Positions 16,295 through 25,126 of a DNA stretch of 64,000 nucleotides are shown here, in pieces. The DNA is from Castellaniella sp036379515 (GTDB lineage Bacteria; Pseudomonadota; Gammaproteobacteria; Burkholderiales; Burkholderiaceae_B), in assembly GCF_036379515.1 (NCBI RefSeq), contig NZ_DASVGN010000011.1, positions 78,756 through 142,755 on the forward strand, in the 5' to 3' direction. The notes beneath the pieces were generated by a model, which saw only the letters and a list, made by a program, of their open reading frames with translations, ran no database searches and was not told the DNA's origin. Position numbers and translations under genes: made by a program. The first letter of the stretch is position 1. Each line of letters opens with the position of its first letter.

Positions 16295-17137
16295 CTAGGA
16301 GGAAACAGAGCCCGACACCCCCTGCAATCGACGCCGAAGAGAATCGAGAATGCAAAGCTCCGCCTCTAGTGTAAAGGCGCCATGAAGGATCATGTCCCAG
16401 AGTTCGGACAGGTCGACACAGCGAAATTCCAGCACTTCGCCATCCAGGTTCTTAGGGACGGCACCCGCATCGAGCACGCAATCGCTCAGGAGCACGTTCT
16501 CGACCTGGTAACCGTCGTCCAGGCGACGACGCATGCGTAGTACGGTTCGCAGGGGATCGTGAGCCGCCAACGCCACGGCTGGCAGGCCCGCTTCTTCATG
16601 GCTTTCGCGCAGCAAGGCCGTGTCGGGGTCTTCGCCCGCCGCCACGAGCCCGCCGGACAAGGTATCCCAAAGCCCCGGATCGGTCGATTTGTTCAAGGCC
16701 CGGCGGGCGACCCACAGACGCCCATCGGGTGCCCAACCGTTGAGGTGCACCGCTTGTGTGAGCAAGCCCAACGGACGCACGGCACCACGCTCGATGCGCG
16801 CCAGCACGCGGCCCTCGGCCACCACATCGATGAGTTCGTCGCGCCAGGCGCGAATGCAACCCGCCAGCTGCAGCGCCTGCGCCACACTTTGCAACACGGC
16901 ATCAAGGCCCAGGCGTTTGGCCACCGCGGCACGAAAATGAACGGCTTCGTTCTCGACATCGACCCCAGGAAGCGCACGAACCGCCGCGAGAGGCGTCGGC
17001 GCGATCCAGCCCCCGACCCGTCCCGCAATCGTCACGGGCCGCGCCCCCGCCGGCGGAAGCTGCTGCGCACGGCGCACCAAACGGGCGCTGCGCACAATGA
17101 GGTCATCCAGGGCGAAGGCAGTGGAGGTCGAATCCAT
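16295..17137 (-). CDS. Nudix hydrolase with N-terminal DUF4743 domain
   Basis: 280 residues. The Nudix box is complete: GLVAAGE, seven residues, then RESHEEAGL (G-x5-E-x7-REUxEExGU), so metal-dependent cleavage of a nucleoside-diphosphate-linked compound is expected. The roughly 120-residue N-terminal part resembles the DUF4743 region found with Nudix domains in Tnr3-like thiamine pyrophosphokinase proteins; no kinase domain is present here. The true substrate is not known. The ATG at 17137 is preferred to a TTG at 17161. It is divergent from the cytochrome oxidase operon. Confidence 0.87.
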   Translation of the reverse strand: MDSTSTAFALDDLIVRSARLVRRAQQLPPAGARPVTIAGRVGGWIAPTPLAAVRALPGVDVENEAVHFRAAVAKRLGLDAVLQSVAQALQLAGCIRAWRDELIDVVAEGRVLARIERGAVRPLGLLTQAVHLNGWAPDGRLWVARRALNKSTDPGLWDTLSGGLVAAGEDPDTALLRESHEEAGLPAVALAAHDPLRTVLRMRRRLDDGYQVENVLLSDCVLDAGAVPKNLDGEVLEFRCVDLSELWDMILHGAFTLEAELCILDSLRRRLQGVSGSVSS

Positions 17138-17395
17138 GCGGTGATTGTAGTGGAACCACAAAGGGGATTGGTAAAAACCCGGAAAACCCCGGAAATGGAG
17201 CGCGTCCAGCCTGTACAGGGCGCGTCCTTCGCTATAATCCCCTGCAAGCTTATAAGGAAATCACAGGCTCGGGCGCCAGCGCCCGCTCGAAGGCCTGATG
17301 ATCCGATGATGTGTGTTCTGGGCTCGTCGCCCTTTCGCCGCTGTCCGACGAAGGTCAACCTGTCCCCGGAAACACACTACAACCAGAGGGACAGC
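17138..17395 (+). promoter_or_regulatory. Leader and promoter region of the cytochrome oxidase operon
   Basis: This gap separates the divergent Nudix gene from ctaC. A perfect TATAAT (17233-17238) in CGCTATAATCC is a good -10 for the oxidase operon; no convincing -35 lies 16-18 bp upstream (CTGTAC at 17211 is weak), so an activator may be needed. A start near 17245 would give a leader of about 150 nt with a GC-rich hairpin (17270-17275 with 17280-17285). AGAGGG before 17396 is the ctaC ribosome site. Confidence 0.5.
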
Positions 17396-18565
17396 ATGAA
17401 GATGGTCAGAGGGTTGTTGGGCATGGTCGCGTGGTTCTGGGCGACGCTTGCGGTGGCCGAAGTCAAAGACATGCCGGGCGGGCCGAAGGTCGATCAGCTC
17501 AACCTGCCTTGGGGTGTCACCCCTATTGCGCACGACATCTATGACCTGAACTGGATGATCATGATCATCTGTACGGTCATCTTCATCGGCGTGTTCGGCA
17601 CGATGCTTTATTCCATCATCGTGCACCGAAAGTCCAAGGGCTTCAAACCAGCCAAGTTCGAAGAAAACATGGCAGTCGAACTTGCCTGGACCATCGTCCC
17701 CTTCCTCATCATCGTCAGCATGGCCATTCCGTCCACACGCACGGTCGTGTCCATGAAAGACACCAGCAGCGCCGACCTGACCGTCAAGGTCACGGGCTAT
17801 CAATGGAAATGGGGCTACGAATACCTCGATGGCCCGGCCGCCGGGGTGCACTTCCTGTCCAATCTGTCGACGCCCGAAGCGCAGATCAACAACCTGGAAC
17901 CCAAGAGCAACACCTACCTGATGGAAGTTGATCACCCGCTAGTGGTCCCCGTTAACAAAAAAGTCCGCGTCATCGTCACGGCTGACGACGTGATTCACTC
18001 CTGGGCGGTCCCCGATTTCGGCGTCAAACAGGACGCCATTCCCGGCTATTTGCGTGACACCTGGTTCCGCGCCGAAAAGGTCGGCACCTACCGCGGTCAA
18101 TGTTCTGAGCTCTGCGGCAAGAACCACGCGTACATGCCTATCGTGGTCGAGGTCAAGTCAGACGCTGACTATGCGCAGTGGGCCAAGCAGCAAAAGGCCG
18201 CCATGGCCGCCGCCACCGAAGACCCCAACAAGACCTGGAGCAAAGAAGACCTCATCGCCAAGGGGAAAGAAGTCTTCACCACCACCTGTGTCGCCTGCCA
18301 CCAGGCCAACGGCATGGGCATCCCGGGCACGTTCCCGGCGCTGAACGGCGACACGAAATTCGTGCTGGCTCCCATGAAAGGCCAGATCCTGACCGAACTC
18401 AACGGCCATCCGGGGACGGCCATGCCGGCCTTCCGCGACCAGCTCTCCGATACTCAGCTGGCAGCCGTCATCACTTACACCCGCAACGCCTGGGACAACG
18501 CCGGCAAGGGGCCAGACCCCGTCGTGCAGCCCAAAGACGTGCTGGCCCTGCGCGGGTCGCACTGA
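17396..18565 (+). CDS. ctaC: Cytochrome c oxidase subunit II with fused cytochrome c domain
   Basis: 389 residues. A signal peptide (cleaved near AVA) precedes two membrane helices (about 52-76 and 95-112) and a periplasmic cupredoxin domain with a complete CuA site: His201, and Cys236, Cys240, His244, Met247 in GQCSELCGKNHAYM. After it comes a class I cytochrome c domain with heme motif CVACH (298-302) and a likely axial Met343 in TAMPAF. This is the caa3-like arrangement in which electrons can pass from soluble cytochrome c through the tethered heme to CuA. It is the first gene of the operon. A much longer frame runs upstream to 16559 but has no oxidase sequence there. Confidence 0.97.
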   Translation: MKMVRGLLGMVAWFWATLAVAEVKDMPGGPKVDQLNLPWGVTPIAHDIYDLNWMIMIICTVIFIGVFGTMLYSIIVHRKSKGFKPAKFEENMAVELAWTIVPFLIIVSMAIPSTRTVVSMKDTSSADLTVKVTGYQWKWGYEYLDGPAAGVHFLSNLSTPEAQINNLEPKSNTYLMEVDHPLVVPVNKKVRVIVTADDVIHSWAVPDFGVKQDAIPGYLRDTWFRAEKVGTYRGQCSELCGKNHAYMPIVVEVKSDADYAQWAKQQKAAMAAATEDPNKTWSKEDLIAKGKEVFTTTCVACHQANGMGIPGTFPALNGDTKFVLAPMKGQILTELNGHPGTAMPAFRDQLSDTQLAAVITYTRNAWDNAGKGPDPVVQPKDVLALRGSH

Positions 18566-18637
18566 TCCAGGTCACGAAACCAATACGATATTTCCTCGCT
18601 CCGCTCACAGGCGGCACGATCCAGGAAGGAGGCATTC

Positions 18638-20269
18638 ATGAGCAGCGTCACGGTTGATCAAATCCCACCCAGTGTGGGGCACGAAGAACACGCCCACCCC
18701 ATCCCGCACGGGTGGCGGCGCTGGGTGTTCGCCACGAATCACAAAGACATCGGGACGATGTACCTGATCTTTTCGTTCTGCATGCTCCTCGAAGGCGGCA
18801 CGCTCGCCCTCATGCTGCGGACCGAACTCTTCGAACCCGGCCTGCAGTTCTTCCAGCCGCAGTTCTTCAATCAGCTCACCTCGATGCACGGGCTGATCAT
18901 GATCTTCGGCGCCATCATGCCGGCCTTCGTGGGTTTCGCCAACTGGATGATCCCGTTGCAGATCGGGGCCTCCGACATGGCCTTTGCGCGCATGAACAAC
19001 TTCAGCTTCTGGTTGCTGCCCGTGGGCGCCATCCTGATGACTGCGTCGTTCTTCGTGCCCGGCGGCGCCAACGCGGCGGGCTGGACCATGTACGCGCCAC
19101 TGTCGCTGCAGATGGGTCCGGGCATGGACTTCGCGATCTTCGCCATCCACATTCTGGGGGCGTCGTCCATCATGGGGGCGATCAACATCATCGTCACCAT
19201 CCTGAACATGCGCACCCCAAAAATGACGCTGATGAAGATGCCGCTGTTCTGCTGGGGCTGGCTGGTTACGGCCTACCTGCTGCTGGCCGTGATGCCGGTT
19301 CTGGCCGCTGCCGTCACCATGCTGCTCACCGACCGCCACTTCGGCACGCACTTCTTCAACGCAGCTGCCGGCGGTGACCCGGTCCTGTATCAGCACATCT
19401 TCTGGTTCTTCGGTCACCCCGAGGTCTACATCATGATCCTGCCGGCCTTCGGGATCGTTTCACACGTCATCCCTGCGTTCGCCCGCAAGAAGCTCTTCGG
19501 CTACACCTCCATGGTGTACGCCATCTGCGCCATCGGCATTCTGTCCTTCCTGGTGTGGGCCCACCACATGTTCACCACGGGCATGCCCGTGACGGCGCAG
19601 CTGTTCTTCATGTACTCCACCATGCTGATTTCCATCCCCACGGGGGTGAAGGTCTTCAACTGGACGGCCACCATCTGGCGCGGTTCGCTCACATTCGAAA
19701 CCCCCATGCTGTTCGCGATCGGCTTCATCTTCGTGTTCGTGATCGGCGGCTTTACGGGCCTGATCGTGGCCTCGGCACCAATCGACATCCAGGCACAGGA
19801 CACCTACTACGTGGTGGCGCACTTTCACTACGTCATGGTGGCGGGGTCGCTGTTCGGGATGTTCGCGGCCGCCTACTACTGGATGCCCAAATGGACGGGC
19901 ACCATGTACGACGAGCGCCTGGGCAAGATTCACTTCTGGTCGAGCATGATCTCCTTCAACGTGGCGTTCTTCCCCATGCATTTCCTGGGTCTGGCCGGCA
20001 TGCCACGTCGTTACGCCGACTACGCCGCGCAGTTCACGACCTTTCACCAGATCGCCACCATTGGTGCATTCTGGTTCGGGTTCTCGCAGCTGCTGCTGAT
20101 CTACATCGTGATCAAGGCGGTGCGCGGCCAAGGTGCCAAGGCCCCGGCCTGCCCCTGGGAAGGCGCCGAGGGCCTCGAATGGACGGTACCGTCGCCTGCG
20201 CCGTACCATACGTTCATCACGCCGCCCGACCTGGACGGTACGCCACTGGTCATTGAAGGCAGCCACTGA
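18638..20269 (+). CDS. ctaD: Cytochrome c oxidase subunit I
   Basis: 543-residue catalytic heme-copper subunit with 12 membrane helices. Visible features: LTSMHGLIMIFG (heme a ligand His), FWFFGHPEVYIMILP (CuB His and the cross-linked Tyr), WAHHMFT (two CuB His), and VAHFHYVMVAGSLFG (heme a3 and heme a His). It pumps protons while reducing oxygen. GGAGG lies 8 bp before the ATG. The stop TGA overlaps the ATG of a 42-residue gene as TGATG. Confidence 0.98.
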   Translation: MSSVTVDQIPPSVGHEEHAHPIPHGWRRWVFATNHKDIGTMYLIFSFCMLLEGGTLALMLRTELFEPGLQFFQPQFFNQLTSMHGLIMIFGAIMPAFVGFANWMIPLQIGASDMAFARMNNFSFWLLPVGAILMTASFFVPGGANAAGWTMYAPLSLQMGPGMDFAIFAIHILGASSIMGAINIIVTILNMRTPKMTLMKMPLFCWGWLVTAYLLLAVMPVLAAAVTMLLTDRHFGTHFFNAAAGGDPVLYQHIFWFFGHPEVYIMILPAFGIVSHVIPAFARKKLFGYTSMVYAICAIGILSFLVWAHHMFTTGMPVTAQLFFMYSTMLISIPTGVKVFNWTATIWRGSLTFETPMLFAIGFIFVFVIGGFTGLIVASAPIDIQAQDTYYVVAHFHYVMVAGSLFGMFAAAYYWMPKWTGTMYDERLGKIHFWSSMISFNVAFFPMHFLGLAGMPRRYADYAAQFTTFHQIATIGAFWFGFSQLLLIYIVIKAVRGQGAKAPACPWEGAEGLEWTVPSPAPYHTFITPPDLDGTPLVIEGSH

Positions 20270-20397
20270 TGGATTCGAAGCAAACCCCCGAACAGCGTCG
20301 GCGTAACCGCCGCCTGGGACTGGTGCTGGCGCTCGTCGCCGTGGCACTCATGGCCTGGACGTTCGTGCGCGCCAACCTGTGGGGGATTACTTCTTGA
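20269..20397 (+). CDS. Cytochrome oxidase small assembly protein
   Basis: A 42-residue gene, starting inside the ctaD stop (TGATG) and ending inside the start region of the next gene. It encodes a polar, basic N-terminus (TPEQRRRNRRLG), one membrane helix (LVLALVAVALMAWTFV) and a short tail. Its size, position and pattern match the small assembly protein that sits between ctaD and ctaG in Burkholderiales oxidase operons. Its function is not well established; it is named for its location. Here ctaG itself is missing downstream. Confidence 0.75.
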   Translation: MDSKQTPEQRRRNRRLGLVLALVAVALMAWTFVRANLWGITS

Positions 20398-20585
20398 ATC
20401 TGTCGGGCCCGTTCTTACGCTCGATTCGCACGGCAGCATGGGCATTTCTGGGTTTGCGCAAACGCGCCGGCCATGACGAAGACCTGGCGCACATCCGCCC
20501 CGTTCACGTCATTACCGCAGGGTTGCTGCTGGGTTTGGTTTTCGTCTTATTGCTGATGTTGGCTGTGCACCTGGTGACGGCCTAG
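20394..20585 (+). CDS. DUF2970 membrane protein
   Basis: 63 residues: FLRSIRTAAWAFLGLRKRAGHDEDL, HIRPVHVITAGLLLG and a C-terminal membrane helix. This is the DUF2970 pattern, found in oxidase operons of beta-proteobacteria with no known function. A TTG at 20394 overlaps the preceding stop (TTGA) and has GGGGGA about 9 bp upstream; a GTG at 20379 would add five residues. It sits between the small assembly gene and ctaE, where ctaG would normally precede it. Confidence 0.78.
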   Translation: MNLSGPFLRSIRTAAWAFLGLRKRAGHDEDLAHIRPVHVITAGLLLGLVFVLLLMLAVHLVTA

Positions 20586-20611
20586 CGCTGGATACTGATG
20601 AGGAGATCACG

Positions 20612-21487
20612 ATGACAACAGGTCAGATGGCACTTGCCACAAAGGCCCCCTATTACTACGTTCCCCCACATTCCGTCTACCCGATCCGGGGCAGCATGAG
20701 CATGCTGGCCACCCTCTTCGGCGCAGCGCTCTGGGTCAATGACTACACGGTGGGGCCTTACCTGTGCATCGCGGGCATCATCTGCCTTCTGCTCACACTC
20801 TACGGCTGGTTCGGGGATGCCATCCATGAATCCGAAGGCGGCCTGAACAGCAAGCGCATCGACGTCTCGTACCGCTGGAGCATGACCTGGTTCATTTTCT
20901 CCGAGGTCATGTTCTTCGGAGCGTTCTTTGGCGCACTCTGGTACACGCGTGAAGTCTCTACCCCGTGGCTCAGCACGCTCGATTCCCAGACCCTGCTGTG
21001 GCCGGGCTTCGCTGGAACCTGGCCCAATCTCGGACCGGCCGGCATCATCGCACCGTTCAAGACCGTGAGCCCCTTCTGGCTGCCCACGATCAATACGGCC
21101 TTGCTGCTGTCGTCGGCAGCGGCCGTCACCATCGCGCACCATGCACTGCGCAAGGCAAACCGCTCCCGCACGCTTTTCTGGCTGGGGCTGGGCATTCTCC
21201 TGGGCTTCACCTTCGTGGCCTGCCAGGCCTACGAATACCATGAGGCCTACACGGAACTCAACCTGCGCTTCACCTCGGGTGCGTTTGGTGCCTTGTTCTT
21301 CATGCTGACGGGCTTTCACGGGTTTCACGTCATCATCGGTGCCACCATGTTGTCCGTCATCTGGCGGCGTCTGCTGCGCGGCGACTTCACGGCCGACCAC
21401 CACTTTGGCTTCGAAGGTGCAGCCTGGTACTGGCACTTCGTGGACGTGGTCTGGCTGGGCCTGTACGTCTTCGTCTATTGGCTGTAA
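20612..21487 (+). CDS. ctaE: Cytochrome c oxidase subunit III
   Basis: 291-residue integral membrane subunit with seven predicted helices. Family landmarks: YYYVPPHSVYPIRG at the start, FIFSEVMFFGAFF, ACQAYEYHEAY, FFMLTGFHGFHVIIG, and the end AAWYWHFVDVVWLGLYVFVY. It stabilises subunit I during turnover and carries lipids; it has no redox centre. GAGGAG lies 9 bp before the ATG. A strong hairpin follows the stop. Confidence 0.97.
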   Translation: MTTGQMALATKAPYYYVPPHSVYPIRGSMSMLATLFGAALWVNDYTVGPYLCIAGIICLLLTLYGWFGDAIHESEGGLNSKRIDVSYRWSMTWFIFSEVMFFGAFFGALWYTREVSTPWLSTLDSQTLLWPGFAGTWPNLGPAGIIAPFKTVSPFWLPTINTALLLSSAAAVTIAHHALRKANRSRTLFWLGLGILLGFTFVACQAYEYHEAYTELNLRFTSGAFGALFFMLTGFHGFHVIIGATMLSVIWRRLLRGDFTADHHFGFEGAAWYWHFVDVVWLGLYVFVYWL

Positions 21488-21495
21488 TGCAACGC

Positions 21496-21522
21496 GTGCT
21501 CCTGCGGTCGCCGCAGGAGCAC
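21496..21522 (+). terminator. Hairpin after ctaE
   Basis: Perfect 12-bp stem (GTGCTCCTGCGG and its complement) with loop TCG, 8 bp after the ctaE stop and 14 bp before the end of the convergent twin-TM gene. There is no T run on either side, so it may attenuate or protect RNA ends rather than act as a full intrinsic terminator. Confidence 0.6.
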
Positions 21523-21536
21523 TTCAACCCCTGAAG

Positions 21537-21743
21537 TTACCGCACCTGAATGCCGGTTGCGTCGATCCAGCCCAAGCCATGGGCGACCAGCAGGAACAGA
21601 AACAGCAGAATCGATAGCCCGACCCGCCAAGTCAGCGCCCACACCATCCGATCAGACGTTCCGCGGTCTTGCATCAGATAGACCAGCGCTGAACCCAGGC
21701 TCGCCAAGACCCCCAGAAACATCACGACAATCAGGATTTTCAT
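21537..21743 (-). CDS. Twin transmembrane protein (DUF2909-like)
   Basis: 68 residues consisting almost entirely of two membrane helices (ILIVVMFLGVLASLGSALVY and VGLSILLFLFLLVAHGLG) joined by a polar turn RGTSDRMVWALTWR. This is the twin-transmembrane family found in beta-proteobacterial oxidase loci, usually in this opposite orientation between ctaE and surf1. AGGGA lies 7 bp before the ATG at 21743. Its function is unknown. Its start is only 34 bp from the divergent surf1 start, so the two promoters overlap. Confidence 0.75.
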   Translation of the reverse strand: MKILIVVMFLGVLASLGSALVYLMQDRGTSDRMVWALTWRVGLSILLFLFLLVAHGLGWIDATGIQVR

Positions 21744-21777
21744 GGGATTTCCCTGGAAATCTATTCGTAGACCCACA

Positions 21778-22575
21778 ATGACTGCATCACCGACCCGTTC
21801 GCACACCAAGGCCCTCGTGGGCATCGTGCTGCTGATTCTGCTGGGCAGTGTGTGCCTTCAAGCGGGTCGTTGGCAGCTCGGGCGGGCAGGCCAGCGAGAA
21901 GCGCTGTCGGCCGCCATGCAGGCAGGGCGCGTAGCGCCCCGCATGATACTGGACGCCCAGCACCCCCAAGGGCCCGACTGGCACCCTGCTGCTGCCACTG
22001 GCCACTGGCTCAACCAATTTACTGTACTCCTCGACAACCGCAACCTCCAAGGAGAACCCGGCTTCTGGGTGGCCACGCCGCTGGCACTCACCGCTACGCC
22101 CCACACGGCCCTGCTGGTCCTGCGCGGCTGGGTTCCCCGCCCCCTGCCCCCGGCCACGCTGCCCGACCTGCGCACAGCGGACGGCTCTGTCACGGTGGAC
22201 GGCACGATGCTCAGCCACGTACCACGCATCTTTGATCTGGGGAGCATCACAGGCCACTACGACACCGCTCTGCCTTCCAGCTGGCCAGCTGCCGACGGAC
22301 ACCTCCCAAGAGTCCAAAATCTGGCATTATCTGATCTGCAACGCGCGACGGGGCTCACGTTCCTGCCAGTGGTGCTGGAACAATCGCCAACGCACGACGC
22401 AGGGCTCGTCCAGGACTGGCCGGGTCCCTCGCTCAACGCCACGCAGAACTACAACTACGCGGGGCAGTGGTTCAGCTTTGCGACCATCGCTCTGCTGGCC
22501 GCCGCCTTCATGACGTGGCGCATCTGGCACCCACGCTCTTCACCCGCTTCACCCAAGGCTCCCCCGACGACATGA
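21778..22575 (+). CDS. SURF1-family cytochrome oxidase assembly protein
   Basis: 265 residues with the SURF1 layout: an N-terminal helix (ALVGIVLLILLGSVCLQAGRW), a large periplasmic domain (LDNRNLQGEPGFWVATPL, LLVLRGWVPRP), and a C-terminal helix starting near NYNYAGQWFSFATIALL. Bacterial Surf1 binds heme a and helps place it in subunit I. The region after the SURF1 tyrosines NYNYAGQW is family-typical. The stop overlaps the next gene by 4 bp (ATGA). Confidence 0.9.
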   Translation: MTASPTRSHTKALVGIVLLILLGSVCLQAGRWQLGRAGQREALSAAMQAGRVAPRMILDAQHPQGPDWHPAAATGHWLNQFTVLLDNRNLQGEPGFWVATPLALTATPHTALLVLRGWVPRPLPPATLPDLRTADGSVTVDGTMLSHVPRIFDLGSITGHYDTALPSSWPAADGHLPRVQNLALSDLQRATGLTFLPVVLEQSPTHDAGLVQDWPGPSLNATQNYNYAGQWFSFATIALLAAAFMTWRIWHPRSSPASPKAPPTT

Positions 22576-23183
22576 CTCCTGCTTCTCCAACGCTTCGCTC
22601 CCGCGCCCCCGTCTTCGCCATCTTCTTCATCTGTCTGGCACCGGTACTCCTGGCAGTGTTGGCCTACTATGTGCCCTCGCTGGGCCTGCGTTCAGCCGTC
22701 AAAACGCATTACGGGCAGCTGATCGAGCCGCAACGCCCCGTGCCGGCCAATCTGAACGTGCGCGACGAGCAAGGGAAAGCCTTCGATCTGAGCCAGTTCA
22801 AGGGCAAGTGGCTGCTCATCAGCACGGGACCGGGCGCCTGTCCCGAAAGCTGTGTCAAAGGCCTGTTCGTACTGCGTAATTCTCACGCCAGCCAAGGAAA
22901 AGACGTCAACCGCATTGAACGCCTCTGGTTTGCAACGGACGACGCCCCCATCTCACCGGTGCTCCACCACGCCTATGTCGGCACGCACGTCCTGCGGGCC
23001 AACCTCAATGCGCTTGAAGCCTGGTTAGTCCCGGGTGCGGCCGATCCTGCCGCGGCCTTGGCCACACGCTTGTGGATCGTCGACCCGCTGGGCCACCTGA
23101 TGATGCAATTTCCCGACACGAACAATCCTGAAGGCGTGCGTGACGATATTCGGGCGCTGCTGAAGATCTCGTCCATCGGGTAG
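22572..23183 (+). CDS. Membrane-anchored thioredoxin-like protein of the oxidase locus
   Basis: 203 residues: an N-terminal membrane anchor (VFAIFFICLAPVLLAVLAYY) and a periplasmic thioredoxin/SCO-like fold with a CxxxC centre (GACPESCVKGLF) and LWIVDPLGHLMMQFP near the end. It resembles SCO proteins but lacks their conserved histidine context, so it could be a thiol reductant for CuA assembly rather than a copper carrier. Orthologues sit between surf1 and ctaA in many Burkholderiales. ATGA overlap with surf1 indicates coupled translation. Confidence 0.75.
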   Translation: MTPASPTLRSRAPVFAIFFICLAPVLLAVLAYYVPSLGLRSAVKTHYGQLIEPQRPVPANLNVRDEQGKAFDLSQFKGKWLLISTGPGACPESCVKGLFVLRNSHASQGKDVNRIERLWFATDDAPISPVLHHAYVGTHVLRANLNALEAWLVPGAADPAAALATRLWIVDPLGHLMMQFPDTNNPEGVRDDIRALLKISSIG

Positions 23184-23192
23184 GCCGCGCTC

Positions 23193-24203
23193 ATGCTTCG
23201 CTCCGTGTTGCGCTACCGCAAACTGGTTTTCCTGACCTGGTTCCTGACGCTCGACCTCATTATGTTCGGCGCTTTCGTGCGCCTGACGGATTCCGGCCTG
23301 GGGTGCCCCGATTGGCCCGGCTGCTATGGCCACTTCAGCCCGCTCGGGGCCAGCACCCACATCCGTGAAGCACTGGCGGCCATGCCCTACGGCCCCGTCA
23401 GCGCATTTCAGGCCTGGATGGAGATGATCCACCGTTACGCGGGCGCAACGCTGGGCACCCTCATCATCCTCATCACCGTGCTGGCATGGCGCTACCGCCG
23501 CACGCTGGCACACGGTCCCGCACTGGCCACCACCCTGCTGGCCATGGTGTGCCTGCAGGGCGCCTTCGGCGCCTGGACAGTCACCCACAAGCTCATGCCC
23601 GTGGTGGTCAGCACGCACCTGGTGCTGGGAATGGGGCTTTTGGCCCTCATGACCTGGCTCGCCGCGCGCGAAAAGCCGCATGACGCCGTGCCGGCTTCCG
23701 CCATTCACGGTCGGGCCTGGATGATTCTGGGCCTGGCCGTGCTGTTCCTGCAGATCGCGTTGGGGGGTTGGGTGAGCACCAATTACGCGGCGCTCGCCTG
23801 CATGGATTTCCCGACCTGCCACGGGCAGTGGATACCGCCCATGGACTTCCGCGACGGCTTCGCTCTGCTGCGCGGCCTGGGCAAGCTGTCCTCGGGTGCC
23901 ATCATCCCTCAGGACGCTCTGACGGCCATCCATTGGACCCACCGCAATTTTGCGTTCATCGTGCTCGTCCTGCTCGGGTCACTAGGCTGGCACTGGCGTC
24001 GCACCCCCGGACTGGCTGGTCCGGCACGCCTGTTGCTGGCGCTGCTGGCGTTGCAGCTGTTCACAGGACTCACCACAATTTTCTTCCAATGGCCGCTGGT
24101 CATCGCCGTGATGCACAATGGAGGGGCCGCAGGCCTGGTCCTGGTAAGCGTCACGCTGCTGTGGCGGCTATCCAGAGCCGGAAAACCCCAGGGACAACCA
24201 TGA
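23193..24203 (+). CDS. ctaA: Heme A synthase CtaA (Cox15)
   Basis: Eight-helix membrane monooxygenase converting heme O to heme A. Key parts: GAFVRLTDSGLGCPDWPGCYG with conserved cysteines, EMIHRYAG (heme-ligand His), VSTHLVLGMGLLALM, CMDFPTCHGQWIP (second cysteine pair), IHWTHRNFAF and VIAVMHNGGAA. 336 residues. It overlaps ctaB by 4 bp (ATGA at 24200-24203), so heme O synthesis and heme A synthesis are translationally coupled. Confidence 0.96.
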   Translation: MLRSVLRYRKLVFLTWFLTLDLIMFGAFVRLTDSGLGCPDWPGCYGHFSPLGASTHIREALAAMPYGPVSAFQAWMEMIHRYAGATLGTLIILITVLAWRYRRTLAHGPALATTLLAMVCLQGAFGAWTVTHKLMPVVVSTHLVLGMGLLALMTWLAAREKPHDAVPASAIHGRAWMILGLAVLFLQIALGGWVSTNYAALACMDFPTCHGQWIPPMDFRDGFALLRGLGKLSSGAIIPQDALTAIHWTHRNFAFIVLVLLGSLGWHWRRTPGLAGPARLLLALLALQLFTGLTTIFFQWPLVIAVMHNGGAAGLVLVSVTLLWRLSRAGKPQGQP

Positions 24204-25126
24204 CAAGCGCCACTGCCACGCGTCACCATTCTCTGCTGCATCAGTATCTGGTGCTGACCAAACCCCGTGTCACCCAGCTGGCCGTGTTCTGTGCTGTCAT
24301 CGGCATGTTTCTTGCAGCTCCCGGGGTTCCTGACCTCTGGCGGGTAGCGACCGCCACCATCGGCATCTGGTTGCTGGCCGCGGCAGCCTTCTCGATCAAC
24401 TGCCTGATCGAACGCGAGTCCGACGCGCTCATGGCGCGCACCGCGCGCCGTGCCACGGCATCAGGCGAGATCACGCCTCCCCAGGTGCTGCTCATGGCCG
24501 GCGTGCTCGGCGGCGTCGGCATGTGGGTGCTGTATCTCTGGGTGAACCCACTCACCATGTGGTTGACCTTCGCCACTTTTGTCGGATACGCCCTGATCTA
24601 CACGGCTATTCTCAAGCCCCTCACGCCCCAGAACATCGTGATCGGCGGGCTGTCGGGCGCCATGCCGCCCGCCTTGGGATGGGCGGCCATCGCCAATGCG
24701 GTCCCTGCCGAAGCCTGGGTGCTGGTGCTCATCATTTTCATCTGGACCCCGCCCCACTTCTGGGCGTTGGCGCTCTACAAGCACCGTGAATACGAAAAGT
24801 CGGGACTGCCCATGCTGCCCGTGACGCACGGCATGCAATTCACACAACTGCACGTGCTGCTCTACACCGTGCTGCTCTTCGTAGCCTCGATCCTGCCTTA
24901 TATAGTGCGCATGAGTGGCCCGCTGTATCTGGTGGCAGCCTGTGCGCTGAGCGGGCGTTTTGTCTGGCAGGCCTGGGTGCTGTATCGTAATTACAGCGAT
25001 GCGCGGGCGCGCAAGCTGTTCTTTTACTCGATCCTCTATCTCGCGCTGCTGTTCGCGGCGTTGTTGGTGGACCACTGGGTTAGTCTCATCCTGAGCAATC
25101 TGGTGTTCTCCGCAGGACCTGCATGA
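24200..25126 (+). CDS. ctaB: Protoheme IX farnesyltransferase (heme O synthase)
   Basis: UbiA-superfamily membrane prenyltransferase that attaches farnesyl to heme B. Nine helices; the first Asp-rich motif is NCLIERESDALMARTARR, and the loop WTPPHFWALALYKHREYEKS carries the second conserved site. 308 residues. It lies in an ATGA overlap with ctaA upstream and overlaps the SCO gene start downstream. Confidence 0.96.
   Translation: MTSATATRHHSLLHQYLVLTKPRVTQLAVFCAVIGMFLAAPGVPDLWRVATATIGIWLLAAAAFSINCLIERESDALMARTARRATASGEITPPQVLLMAGVLGGVGMWVLYLWVNPLTMWLTFATFVGYALIYTAILKPLTPQNIVIGGLSGAMPPALGWAAIANAVPAEAWVLVLIIFIWTPPHFWALALYKHREYEKSGLPMLPVTHGMQFTQLHVLLYTVLLFVASILPYIVRMSGPLYLVAACALSGRFVWQAWVLYRNYSDARARKLFFYSILYLALLFAALLVDHWVSLILSNLVFSAGPA

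Noticed and set aside
16559..17395. Upstream extension of the ctaC frame by about 280 codons
   Set aside because: It runs antisense to the Nudix gene; ctaC has a signal peptide and a ribosome site at 17396.
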